Below are positions 23,629 to 33,924 of a stretch of DNA of 64,000 nt, piece after piece; the stretch's first letter is position 1; each line of letters starts with the position of its first letter. Where the stretch lies: the NCBI GenBank assembly GCA_025345505.1, contig JANVCC010000146.1:4195163-4259162 (forward strand), given 5' to 3'. Both the position numbers and the translations under genes were made by a program. The notes beneath the pieces were generated by a model that made no database searches, had not been told where the DNA came from, and worked only from the letters and a program-made list of their open reading frames with translations. This stretch comes from Todiramphus chloris collaris (taxonomy: Eukaryota; Chordata; Aves; Coraciiformes; Alcedinidae).

Positions 23629-23680
23629 AACTGGGCAATGACTTCTCTGTGCAGACCTCAAGTACCTAAAATCAAAGAGA
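23629..23680 (+). repeat. 52-bp direct duplication, copy 1
   Basis: 'aactgggcaatgacttctct' and the 32 bases after it recur at 24793-24844 with three substitutions in 52 positions. The two copies are in the same orientation, 1164 bp apart. Neither matches a repeat family I know. Confidence 0.9.
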
Positions 23681-24158
23681 TCCTTTCCCTTAAGTGGAAC
23701 GGGGTTTGAGAGAGAGGTGGAGGAGCTCTGCTCCAGCATCTCCTCCCACCCAGGAACAGCCAGGAGCTGGAGCACACACCTCACCCGCGGTCACTGCATG
23801 TGCCCCAGCTCTCAGGATGGGCTTTGGCCAGATGGATTAAAAGGAAAAGCCACTTTACAGCAATCTTTTTGTAACCATATAGAAGGAATATTAATGCTGG
23901 ACAAATAGAAAGTGTGTGTAGTGAGTAGAAGAGAATGATTAAGAAAAAGTTTGAAGCTGTTACAAACGGTTGGCATTAGTTCAGTCTGTGTATTCGAGCT
24001 AATAGAAATCTTCCACAACAAACTGAAAGCTCTGGAAAGCCTGGTGAAATTTCCTTTTCTGAGCTGCGAGTGGGGGGTCATATATGGTTTTAATTTTTTA
24101 AAGCTATCAGATAATAAGAGATGCACAAAGCTTTCCCTGGGACCCTCTCCTCACACAT

Positions 24159-24218
24159 AGACATACACCACCCAGATCAGAGGCACTTACACGTACAGAC
24201 ACACACCACCCAAATCAG
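24159..24218 (+). repeat. 38-bp-period local duplication
   Basis: The 22-mer starting 'agacatacaccacccagatc' at 24159 recurs 38 bp downstream at 24197 with two substitutions. It lies just upstream of the large GA microsatellite. Confidence 0.85.
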
Positions 24219-24275
24219 ATCCCAACTGGAGAGTGTGGGCAGAATGATGGGAAACAGAGAGCATCTGGTTCTGTA

Positions 24276-24466
24276 AAACAAAACAAAACAAGAAAAAGAG
24301 GAGAGGAGAGGAGAGGAGAGGAGAGGAGAGGAGAGGAGAGGAGAGGAGAGGAGAGGAGAGGAGAGGAGAAGAGAAGAGAAGAGAAGAGAAGAGAAGAGAA
24401 GAGAAGAGAAGAGGAAGGAAGGAAGGAAGGAAGGAAGGAAGGAAGGAAGGAAGGAAGGAAGGAAGG
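24276..24466. repeat. Compound purine microsatellite
   Basis: A short AAAAC run is followed by (GGAGA)n to about 24369, then (GAAGA)n to about 24412, then (GGAA)n to 24466. The + strand is all purine for about 170 bp, so it can form triplex (H-DNA) structures and should be highly length-polymorphic. The array explains the long serine/leucine-rich frames on the minus strand (178 and 119 codons), which are not genes. The ordered change of unit from GGAGA to GAAGA to GGAA suggests successive unit mutation and expansion. Confidence 0.98.
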
Positions 24467-25247
24467 TCACACACAAAGTGGTTGTGTAACTGTCTCCTTT
24501 CCTTCTCCACCTTTTTTTGGTAGCTTGATTGAAATCCGAACCACAAAGTTGATCTTTTGGGATGGGAAGCCAGGGAAGGAAAGGAAGAAGGAGAGAAGGA
24601 AGGAGATAACTTGTCTTCCCAGCCCCATGCCCATCCCCGTGTGAAGTCAAACGGTGAAGAAATGAAGCTGCACCGTGCAGCGACCCAGGCGGTGTCCGCC
24701 TGGCACCGTGCACCCTCTCAGCCCACCACCCGGCTACAGCATGTCCTGAAATCCCATCTCTCGCCTTTTCACACAGATAGCAGGGGGAGAGGAACTGGGC
24801 AATGACTTCTCTGTGCAGGCCTCAAGTCCCTAAAATCAAGGAGAAACACCTGATAGCAGCCATGGGCTTTGATTCTACACTTAAGTGAGGTTTTTACTAT
24901 TCATATTAGCAGCATTTAGCACTTTCCTACTTCAAAAGTGTCAGGCAATGAGTCACAGAATGAAAAAAACACCGTGATTTTTTTGGCCCATCTTGTAATA
25001 TGAAAGGTGTAAACATTATATCATTGTTGCCATTCCACATTGTTGTCATATTATTAAGAGCAATCAAGAATCCACTAGATTCCTCTATTGCATCCCAGTA
25101 TAGTATCTTCGTAGAAAACACATAAATTGTCAAAGTAATTGAAACAAGTGCACCCAGGGAGGCTCACGGGTTACATGCTACCAGGATCTACAGTCACCTT
25201 CAGGTCTCTTCTCTTTTTTTGCCCCCCTCCCCCTCCCAAATATCCAG
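24467..25247. other. Non-coding stretch, no gene supported
   Basis: Purine-rich spill-over to about 24600, then the second copy of the 52-bp duplication (24793-24844). No gene. Confidence 0.65.
24793..24844 (+). repeat. 52-bp direct duplication, copy 2
   Basis: 49 of 52 bases match copy 1 at 23629-23680; the flanks do not match. The GA microsatellite lies between the copies. Confidence 0.9.
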
Positions 25248-25366
25248 ATAAAAAAGCAGTTTCAGTGAAAAAATCAAAGGCTGCTCCTGAAAAATTGGAC
25301 GTCAAAACGAGACGAAATGTTTCACACTGCGCAAACACACGCAATTTGAACTGCCAGCGTCAGTAT
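25248..25366 (+). other. Possible coding exon (unverified), 119 bp
   Basis: A strong acceptor (T7, then a C-rich run, then 'aaatatccag') is followed by 119 open bases ending 'cagtat' before the donor 'gtaagg'. The peptide is basic and includes 'KKAVSVKKSKAAPEKLDVK', then a cysteine/asparagine-rich end. Five or six CpGs are preserved in codon context (gacgtc, acgaga, cgaaat, tgcgca, cgcaat, cagcgt), which is unusual here and suggests either coding or conserved non-coding constraint. I do not recognise the protein. Confidence 0.22.
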
Positions 25367-26959
25367 GTAAGGAACCAGCCATATGCTCTACCCTTTTTAT
25401 ACCTCCTAGCTGTGTAAACTACTCAAAACTGGAGGGCACATGTCACTTACACTGACATGCAAATCATTACTGCTTTGTCTGCCAGGAAATTTGTGTAAAC
25501 CAATGCTGAGTTCAGGTTCATTATATTGACATTTTCACCAACACGTAAATTGAAAGGTTACATTGTTGACATACCAGATGTTATGCAAACTGCTTTTCAA
25601 ACCATGGCTTCCATACATCTCTATAAATAAATAACTTAGACGCTTACAAATGGTGTGTGAATCAATATATGGTAAATCACCCATTTATATATACACAGCG
25701 CAAACTACTGTGTGTAAACCCCATATTTCACACAATGTCAAAACCTCCTTTTTCACCCAGTACTTTTCATTTTCCTGAAAATAGCTGTCATCTATGTAAA
25801 TGTTTTCCCTCAAGACCAACTGTTCTTCGTAGTAAGAACATTACAAGGAAACCTGGGTGCCTGAATTAGCACATGGTGTTATCAATGAGAGTTAAGCACC
25901 CAAGTGAGAGTTAGGCTACAACACGTCTGTGTTTAAGGGTTTGAGTTTATGGATCTAAAAGAATAGATATGCATGTGCTAACTTCAGGCACGCTCAGATT
26001 TTTCACATGGATTTGCTCCAGTTTAGATTTAGCCTCAGGGTATTTTGACCCCCTCCTTCTGCATGTTTTTCCCCCTTGACTAGTCTCTAATAACAAAATA
26101 AGCAAACTATTTGTCCAATGAGATACTTATTTGAGTCTGGTTCTCCATTCATCGTGATGTAAATCAGGACTGACCTTGCAAGTACAGTCTCTATGAAGTA
26201 TGCGTGGTCCAGGATGAAATCACAAGGGTGAATAATGTGATTTTAAAATGGTGTTGCACTCCCTTGGCCTCAGGACTAAACCCAAGTGGGGCTGACCCCA
26301 GCTTAGCTTACCAAGGCCTTCAGGTACCTCAGGCTCCATTATTGCAGGAAAGAAAATGGTTTTTGGTCCTTGTCATCAAGGTCTCCCACTGCGATCATGA
26401 TTTATCCAGAAGTCCCCCGCAGTGCCAATCATTATTTGCCATGCCCAGTTTCCAGTGTATGAATTTATTCTGGTGTAAATCAGGGCAAACCAGATTAATT
26501 TCCTAAATCTCCAGTTGCAGAGAGACGAGATTTCTTGCAATGACGGTGATGCCTTCTGCCAGTTGCCTCATCTCCTAATCAAAGAAATGTCATAACAAAT
26601 CAGCTTTTCTGCAGTACCTTATATACATTCAACATACAGATGCAGAATGGTTTCGATACACTCCAAAAGGTTCCTCCAAGCTGGAAGAAGCCTTGATCAA
26701 TTCAGACCCTTCTCAACCAGCTGTGACACAGGACTGTGTCTTTCCCACTTTATAATTCTTCACTGAGTGCTCATACTGAAATCGTTTCATAACCACATGA
26801 ATTTGGAGTTTTCATTTCACCCTTGGAAGAAATGTGGAGTCTGGCACGGTGACAAGTATAACAGTGTGTAAAAGCACAATTAACTTATGCTCCCACCCCA
26901 TTTTTTTACATTTCTAAGGAAGCTCTGAAATTTCAGAGTGATTGTTTTCACTTCAGAGC
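25367..26959. other. Non-coding stretch, no gene supported
   Basis: AT-rich. Two short segments (about 26128-26190 and 26455-26495) share 'gtaaatcagg' words and resemble an old amniote interspersed repeat seen in many archosaur and turtle sequences; I cannot name it. No gene. Confidence 0.6.
26128..26190. repeat. Possible ancient dispersed repeat remnant
   Basis: 'gagtctggttctccattcat' followed by 'gatgtaaatcagga' resembles, from memory, a common old amniote repeat with the core 'ggtgtaaatcagga'. A second similar core ('ggtgtaaatcaggg') is at 26472-26485. Weak. Confidence 0.25.
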
Positions 26960-27345
26960 CAGCAGCACACGATCCCTTCACTTCATCAGCAACGCTGCAC
27001 AAAGCCGGCGCGCTCGGTCACCGGCGTGAGCCCCTGTCCCACCGCCGGAGGAGAGAGGTCACAGCTGACAGCACGCTCTGGGGCCTCCCCCGGTGACAGG
27101 CTTCCTCAGCGAGAGAAGCAGTCATCGGAAAGGCCAAGTGGAGTTAAATGCAGCACTAACAGAGTTAGCCACCATAATCCCCGGTTGTTTTTTTACCTAG
27201 TACAACCAGCTTTTCATTGGAAAATGTGAATTTGTTTATGCATAAACAAGTAACACCTTAGAGACTAAAGATCAAACGCAGTTTTTCAATGTGATTAAGT
27301 GAGAATATGCCAAAAGATGCTGGAGTTATTTGCTTGACAAGTATT
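26960..27345. promoter_or_regulatory. CpG-rich patch plus forkhead-type palindrome block
   Basis: The left half (26990-27130) has about 13 CpGs, including 'gccggcgcgctcgg'. The right half is AT-rich and holds the perfect 18-bp palindrome 'ttgtttatgcataaacaa' (27232-27249), a TCF/LEF-like 'agatcaaac' (27268-27276) and 'gtgattaag' (27292-27300). The juxtaposition of a CpG patch and clustered transcription-factor words is what one expects of a conserved enhancer or a minor promoter. A 95-codon + frame (26942-27229) covers it but is not protein-like. The motifs are seen; the function is inferred. Confidence 0.35.
27232..27249. promoter_or_regulatory. 18-bp perfect palindrome with two forkhead-like half sites
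   Basis: 'ttgtttatgcataaacaa' reads the same on both strands. Each arm carries TGTTTA, the core of the forkhead (FOX) consensus, and the centre is ATGCAT, as in POU/octamer-related sites. An uninterrupted 18-bp palindrome is rare by chance in 64 kb. Confidence 0.45.
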
Positions 27346-28452
27346 TTGAGATCTTTAATTCTCATCTTGGTAAAAGAAAGATGGCTAAAAACAAAACGTT
27401 TTCAGACACTCCATGCTAAGATCTCAACACCGCACACATTTATGAACTTTTGTATCTACCTGTTTTCCAAAGACCGCTTGGGTGAATAGCTTTCAGAACA
27501 TCACTCCTTCTGCCTGACTACGACTGGCTGTGGGGGCTGAGACAGAGTGGTGTATGAAAGTGGTGGTTATTGAGTCAAGAAACTTTTTTATTAGTTTGAG
27601 GATGTTGAATGAGCAAGGCTGAGGTTCTCTGTGCTGAACACGGATGCTGTGTCAAACCCTTGAATTGAACTTGGTTCCCTGGTGACTTCAGTTTGCTGTC
27701 ACTTGCTTCCCTGAGATCTCCAAGTGACACCATGTGGAGTATCTCACTTGCATTTTGTCCTCTTCCTGATGAGAGCAGATACTCAAAACTCCATGTTGCA
27801 TCTAAGCAATGGTCTATTTTCCTTTTCAACATCCTTTATTGACCTTTCTTTGGCAGCTACACATAGATAACTCACTAGCAACTGGTGCTAGTGCAGATCA
27901 GAGGTGCTTTCAGATTTAATCATTCTGGGCTCTGATAATCTCGAATCAAAAAAAAAAACCCCGCAGAGTTCATCTGTCTTAAATTCTCTTAAAGTTTGTT
28001 TTAGATATTCATCAGGCTTGCCACTTCTAAGGGAAAATAGTTTAAAACCAATATCAAGCAGAATGTCACTTCAGAACCACCATCACTTGGCTCATAGATG
28101 GCACAAGGCACCAGCCAGGTATCGTATTTCCAGCAGCATTCAATAGCGTTACATATGCTTTTCCTTTACTACCAACACCATAAAGACATTCTGCCAGACA
28201 CAATCATCTCTATCTAGCCTGGCAATTTATAAGCTAACCTAAGCACATGGTCTGAAGAGCCTGGCTGTTAGAAGAGGAACAGCCAGCTGCAGCAGTGGAT
28301 AAAATTGCATCTAAGAGCAGAACGAAAGCCACCACGCCAAGCCTTTGCTAGTTCTCTTTCATGAGACTGTGCCCAGATTTGGGCAGGGTTTTAAAACTCT
28401 CTTTTAAAAAAGCAGATAAATAAATAAAAGCCTTCTGCCGCTCCTAGCAGTT

Positions 28453-28483
28453 GCAAGAGTAGCAAATTAAAAGCAACTCTTGC
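28453..28483. other. Imperfect hairpin, 11-bp stem and 9-nt loop
   Basis: 'gcaagagtagc' and 'gcaactcttgc' pair over 11 positions with one mismatch around the loop 'aaattaaaa'. The stem is too short for a miRNA precursor. It may be a paired binding site or chance. Confidence 0.5.
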
Positions 28484-28550
28484 TTATATTCACAGGAAAG
28501 GCAGGAGCGGGAAGGTTTTACATTGCAAACCTTTGTTCTGTGGATTCTGA

Positions 28551-28571
28551 TTTTTTTTTTTTTTTTTTTTT
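28551..28571. repeat. T21 homopolymer
   Basis: Uninterrupted run of T. The upstream and downstream DNA do not look like a retrocopy, so I do not call it a poly(A) tail. Confidence 0.9.
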
Positions 28572-29884
28572 AAATCTTGATTGTTCATTTTTAATGGAGT
28601 TCTAATGAAACACCCCCAAGCTCTGCAGCGGCTTGCATCTATGGTTAGCAAGCCAAACAGCAGTGTGCTTTGTTTCAAGAATAGGGTTAGAGATAAGAGA
28701 GGGTAAGATCATGCCCTGGTTTTACAAGGCTGTAAGAGGCACTTAGGGGCCTGTATGGCCCCTGCTTGGCTGCCTAAAGCCTACTCTGGCCATTAAATAA
28801 TGGAAAAGGCTTATAATAACAGCTGGTGACTAATATATTCCCTTTGTACAAATGTTTTAGATTTGTCACTATAACCGCTGCAGAGAGACAGCTCTGCTCT
28901 CCTAAAGGCTGCATCTTGCCCAGAATTATTTGTTTTTTTACTCAAAACTGCACCATTAAAAGTCATTACCTTTCACCAAATACTATCACCGCACAATGAG
29001 AGTTCACATCCTATGGCAAGTATAAGTAAAAAGATCATAGTCACAAGATTTTTAAGATACCAAGGTAAGATAAGACATCTTAAGCAGGATAAAGGTGTGG
29101 GAAAGTTTTAAAGAAGCTCTTTCCTTAAACTACTTGGAACCATTGTTTCCAAGGGAAGATTTCCTCAGTCTGGAAAAGAACCCCACAGTTTTGTGTGGAC
29201 GGGCAAAACAAAGTAGTGCATTGAACGCTGAGATGCACAACTACTTAAGTTCTCTCATGTGAAAGTCAGAACTGAGGTCTGTCAGACATTGCCTTTCTGC
29301 TTTCCAGACACACAAGTCCATTTTTATCATATTTCATGGTTTCAGCAGATAGCATAAGAATTGCACATGAGAATCACACGCACTGAACATGTCTCACTGT
29401 TGATTCAGTGCCAATGCCCTCTTATTAAAGAAATAATTTTGCATTCTTGGATGTCCCAGGACATCTGTGGGTGATCCTAGGCAAATGGAAAATTATTTCA
29501 CTGAATCACTTCTCCAGATGAGTTTGTGACTTACATACTGAAGCACAAAACCTGGCAGTGAGCATGAACCTGGACTTGACCCCAAGTTCCTGGAGAAGTA
29601 CCAGCAGCCTCCTTGTTCTAAAGAAATTTTAATTGATCATGTCCCACTCTTTGTGGGAAAATAATTTCTTTTTTACTGGCCTCTTTCCAAGTAAAGGTCC
29701 AAGCATTAACCTTGCTTCCACCACTTTAACTGCCTTTCTCTATTTGCAAGGAGGATCAAAGATGAATATATGTTCTGCAAGTGGAAGAGACTTTTCTGTC
29801 TTTCTTTGGGAATGGATGGGCAGACACCTTTTTCCCTTGTATGCAAACAGGGGCACCTTACTGCTGAGAACACCTGAGATGGTA

Positions 29885-30605
29885 TCACAGAATCACAGCA
29901 TGGTAGGGGTTGGAAGGGACCTCTGGAGATCACTGAGCCCAACCCCCCTGCCAAAGCAGAGTCATCCAGAGCAGGTTGTCCAGGATCATGTCCAGGTGGG
30001 CTCTTAATCTCTCCAGAGAAGGAGACTCCACAACCTCTCCAGGCAATCTGTTCCAGGAATCCAGCAACCTCAATGTGAAAAAGGCTTTCTTTATGTCTAG
30101 GTGAAACCTCCTGTGTTCCAGCCTGTACCCACTGTCCCTTGTCCTGTTTCTGGACACCACTGAAAAGAGTCTGGCCCAATCCTCTTGATGATTCCCTTAG
30201 CTATTGATCAGCATTGACCAGATCCCCTCTTAGGCTGCTCTTCTCCAGCTGAACAGCTCCAGGGCTCTCAGCCTTTCCTCAGCACAGAGATGTTTCAGTC
30301 CCCTCAGCATCTCTGTAGCCTCCGCTGTACTCTCTCCAGTAGTTCCTTGTCTCAAACTGGGAAGCCCGGAACTGGACACAATATCCCAGAGGTGGCCTCA
30401 CTAAGGCAGAGCAGAGGGGGAGGAGAACAGCCTTTGACCTGCCGGCCATACTCTTCTTCAAGCACCCCAGGAGACCATCGGCCTTGGCTACAAGAGCACA
30501 CTGCTGACTCGTGATTAACCTGTTGTCTGCCAGGACTCCCAGGTCCTTCTCCACAGAACTGCTTTCCAGCAGTTCAACCTGTATTGGTGCAGGTGGTTAT
30601 TCCAG
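29885..30605 (-). mobile_element. CR1 LINE fragment (ORF2 C-terminus and 3' end)
   Basis: A well-preserved CR1: tail 'cacagaatcacagcatggta', then 'ggggttggaagggacctctg', the 3' UTR, and the reversed end of ORF2. The minus-strand frames give 'SRNRTRDSGYRLEHRRFHLD', '[18 protein letters not shown]' (30160-29930) and, further 5', 'EKDLGVLADNRL' and 'LCSALVRPPLGYCVQF' (30554-30279). These are the conserved post-RT blocks of CR1 ORF2. The frames are broken relative to each other, and the copy is 5'-truncated at about 720 bp before the RT motifs. It is similar to the 8.6 kb copy and probably of the same subfamily. Confidence 0.97.
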
Positions 30606-33600
30606 TATAAACCCAGAGCTCAGCAAACGGGCCAGCATTGCCTGAGACAAAACAATCCCATGCAGAAATATGAAGCACACTGTCTTACGTCATTTGCAGC
30701 ATCAACTTCCTTTTCAAGTACATCTATGTTCTCCTTAGACTGTCTGCCTTTCTGCCAGTAATATGGAAAGTCTGACTTTATAAACCCTTAGAAAGTCAAA
30801 AAGTCCAAGCAACAGAGGTGACAATAGCTTTTTTATACATGTACAGGTCATGTTAGGAGCAAACAATATTACAGCCACTGTCTTGAGTGAAGCCACGTGC
30901 TGTGTTCTGGTAGCGTCTTGAAGGGACGGAGAAGAAGCAAGATTAATGCCTAGAGCTGGTAAAAGTGTTTTAGCAAAGACTGCCAAAATCTCACTTCTGA
31001 TCAACCAAAATATTCCTCAGCTCTGTGCTAGTTTCTGCAAAATCTAGTGGTTTATAATAACCATCTGAACCAATAAAAACAGGTCAAAAACATTTAAATG
31101 TTTAATTTTCAAATATTTCAAAAGGAAATACCTGCATTTTTCATTAATATCTACAAATTATTTCCATTTTTTGTGGTTTTTATTTAAATCTTAGAGGAAA
31201 TTAAATTAACAAAAACAATTAAATGAACAAAAATGAATTGAAACTTCTCACTTAACCCAAGAAGGAAGGTTGACAGCTTTTCATCCCACACACGTTTTAA
31301 AGACAGATTGTTTTGAATACACTCAAAAGTTCTTTACAAATATTTTTGCTTCATGTTTTCAGAATTGTCAGAAAACAAAAATAGTCCATTATTCACATAG
31401 CTTTGCCAGGAAGCTCCACGGCTGTGAAGGACACAGACACATGTGCCCTCCAACAGCTGTATTCCATCTAATTCTCCTAGTTCAGCTTTGGTTTCCTATT
31501 GGTTTGGCAACCCTGAAGGTCCAGAATATCTTGTGGATAACATTAGGCACGAGAACATAGGTAGAATTTAGGCTGCCTCATAACAGCCTTGAATTCATGG
31601 AAATTTTCCATCTCCTGCTGGTCTTCCAGGAATGGTGCCACTTTAACCTACGTCTTTCTCCCCTTCATCTAGGATTGTGTTCAAATGGCCCATTAGGCTC
31701 TGCAAATGGCATCAAAATGCATGTGTATCACAATGGTGCCAAGGACTAAGGCAGGACTGGCAAGAGGTGATGGAAAAGAGAAGCACACCAAGGAAAAAGA
31801 AACTGAGGAGTGATGAGTCAATTAAATTCTCAGAAAGTGAGTGATGAGATGAGATGCTCTGCTGACAAGATAAGATAAAATTCACAGGAAACTCACATGA
31901 AATATGGAAGTGGGACCTAATGTTCCCTGCCATGTCCGGGGATGGCTAAGTACCACAGAGGTATCACCACCAGGAAACTCTGCTAGATGGGTGTGGTCAC
32001 CTCTTCCTGGAATGCATCAGGCTGTCATACAACAGAGACTAAAAGAGGAACTAAAAATCACTCTGCAAAATTTGTGCTTTCATATAAACTTTTTCTAATG
32101 TTGCATTTCTAAATTGAAGCTCAGCTGTGGAGCTCTATTTTGTAACTCAGATTAAGTACCTATTGTCACCATTGCTTGGTCCCAAATCATGAGCTCCTCT
32201 GGAATAAGGACTGTTGTAACAATGAACATCAAATCATGCTCTGCCCAAGGAGCCCAATATCTACATGCAGGACAAGAGAGAGACAGACACAGACACAAAC
32301 AAGAAATAAAAGAGATCTGTGCAAGAACTACGATAAGCAATAGTCTCATCAGCACAACATGTTCCCTGGCATTGCCAGCTCCTTTTGTAGGCATCATGGC
32401 AGAGGAAAACTTGATTCTCTTCTTCCAAAAATAACCTATATTTTGAATGTTTTGTTATAAATTTGGTTAGATCAGTCACATGATCTCTGGAATGAGAATA
32501 AACATAAGCTATCTTAACAGACAAATAATTCATTGGATATTTATCTTCTAGCTGTTTTTCCCAAACAGTTTTACAATCTACAAACAAACACATATTTAAT
32601 TGTATGCTTTAAACAAACTGGCACTCAAGCTGTGCTTTAGCCCCATTATGAAAAGATATTTTCTGGATAGATGAGACATTCTTATAAAGCAAAATTTTAC
32701 TACTTGCTGTGGACATGATCTTCTAACTGTTTCTGGCTTGTGAGGTTACAGGGATCAAGTCTGGGATGTACATACTACATTAGGAAGCAAAGATCTTTCC
32801 TAAAGGAAAAAAAGTTGAGTTAAGGAAGTAGACAAAGAACCATCAAAAAGTGATTTCTAAGAAGATCATCCAGCTCAAACTAAACTTGGTAGAAATACTG
32901 CAAATAACACCAGTAGAGGTAAGTCCTAAGTATAGCATGGATGGTTTGCAAAGTGGATGAGGTGGCATGTTTTATTTACATTGCAGAGCTGTAATTTTTG
33001 AATTCTTTGAAATACTCATATGCAAGGTCCAGTTAAAGTGGAGGCTCTGTCTCTATCTGAATCACTACCAGAACTCGATGTGACTTGGTCTATGTTCCCA
33101 TGCACAGGAGGGACTGATAGACTGGCCACAGAGGAAGGAGTAAATTTAATCTGTTCACTGTCTGTCTTTTCCAAGTCAAGAGTAGAATTACAGGGGAGGA
33201 AATGAGGCGAGCCTCAGCTCAGCTTGCTGGCAAGAGCATCTTGGGCTGTGTGGGGTAGGAGACGGGAAGGCAAAAAGGCCTCCTGAGGTTAAATGGCCAC
33301 CAGCAAATTACTGGCCTCCCTCACACTGGAGGAAGAAGGGAGGAGTGTGATTCCAAGGGATACAGAAATTCCTGCTGAAATTAGCCAAAGGATGAAGCAG
33401 TTCAGCTGCTATCTACTGGACTGGACGGTATCTATGGGCATAACCTAGCTCAGAGACGTGTAAAGATGTCTGGTGTTTTAACCTTAGGTGTGCAGAGAGG
33501 TACAGATCTGAAAGCCCCCATCTGGCTCTACAGTGGGTAGGGGACTCTTTTTAAACAAAGGAGGCCAGGGCAGTGTCTGACACCCATAATGAAGCCTCTC

Positions 33601-33704
33601 TAGTACCGTCCCCATTATAAGAGACTTTTGTTTAGTTCTCCACAACCTGTAGCTCAGGACACTAAGACATTTTCCTGTAGGCAACTTCTTCAGATCGGGT
33701 TCTG
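30606..33704. other. Non-coding stretch, no gene supported
   Basis: AT-rich DNA with no long repeat. A 110-codon minus frame (32261-32593) has a loosely protein-like start, but its flanking splice-like sites are weak ('atag' before 'gttatt'). Nothing else is supported. Confidence 0.65.
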
Positions 33705-33924
33705 AGTAACATGAGGAAAAACTAATTTACTTTGAGGGTGATGAAGCACTGAAACAGGCTGCCCAGAGAGCTTCTGAAGTTTCCTTCTCTGGAGAGATTC
33801 CAAACCCACCTGGACATGATCCTGGGCAACCCACTCTGGGTGACCCTGCTGGAGCAGGGGGGGTTGGATGAGTTGTTGCCTAGAGATCCCTTCCAACCCT
33901 CACCATGCTGGGATTCTGTGATTT
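33705..33924 (+). mobile_element. CR1 LINE fragment (3' end, + strand)
   Basis: One of only two clear CR1s on the + strand. It reads 'ttactttgagggtgatgaag', 'aacaggctgcccagagagct', 'ctctggagagattccaaacc' and ends 'gatcccttccaaccctcacc' followed by 'gggattctgtgattt', which is the intact CR1 3' terminus. About 220 bp, 5'-truncated. It keeps only the last codons of ORF2 and the 3' UTR. Confidence 0.95.

Larger units (their letters stand above)
21271..24275. other. Non-coding stretch, no gene supported
   Basis: Holds a (TAAA)n run (23123-23139), A12 (23195-23206), the first copy of a 52-bp duplication (23629-23680) and a 38-bp-period local duplication (24159-24218). Acceptor-like tracts at about 21650 and 22185 lack good donors. 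No gene supported. Confidence 0.65.
27350..29884. other. Non-coding stretch, no gene supported
   Basis: Contains a short hairpin (28453-28483), T21 (28551-28571) and AT-rich single-copy DNA near 28760-28960. No supportable frame. Confidence 0.65.

Noticed and set aside
24298-24466. Regular array that might be taken for a CRISPR-like or satellite array
   Set aside because: The units are 4-5 bp with no spacers; it is a simple microsatellite.
24177-24713. 178-codon and 119-codon minus frames rich in Ser/Leu/Pro/Phe
   Set aside because: They are translations of the GGAGA/GAAGA/GGAA microsatellite; a repeat with no stop codon in that frame gives long false frames.
28453-28483. Hairpin as a microRNA precursor
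   Set aside because: An 11-bp stem with a 9-nt loop is far shorter than a pre-miRNA stem.
29706-30179. 157-codon minus frame
   Set aside because: Its first part is CR1 sequence in a non-coding frame and it runs out into unique DNA; the true CR1 frame is a different one.
32261-32593. 110-codon minus frame with a protein-like beginning
   Set aside because: Flanking splice-like sites are weak and the end runs into a low-complexity Ser/Val stretch from a CA-rich region.
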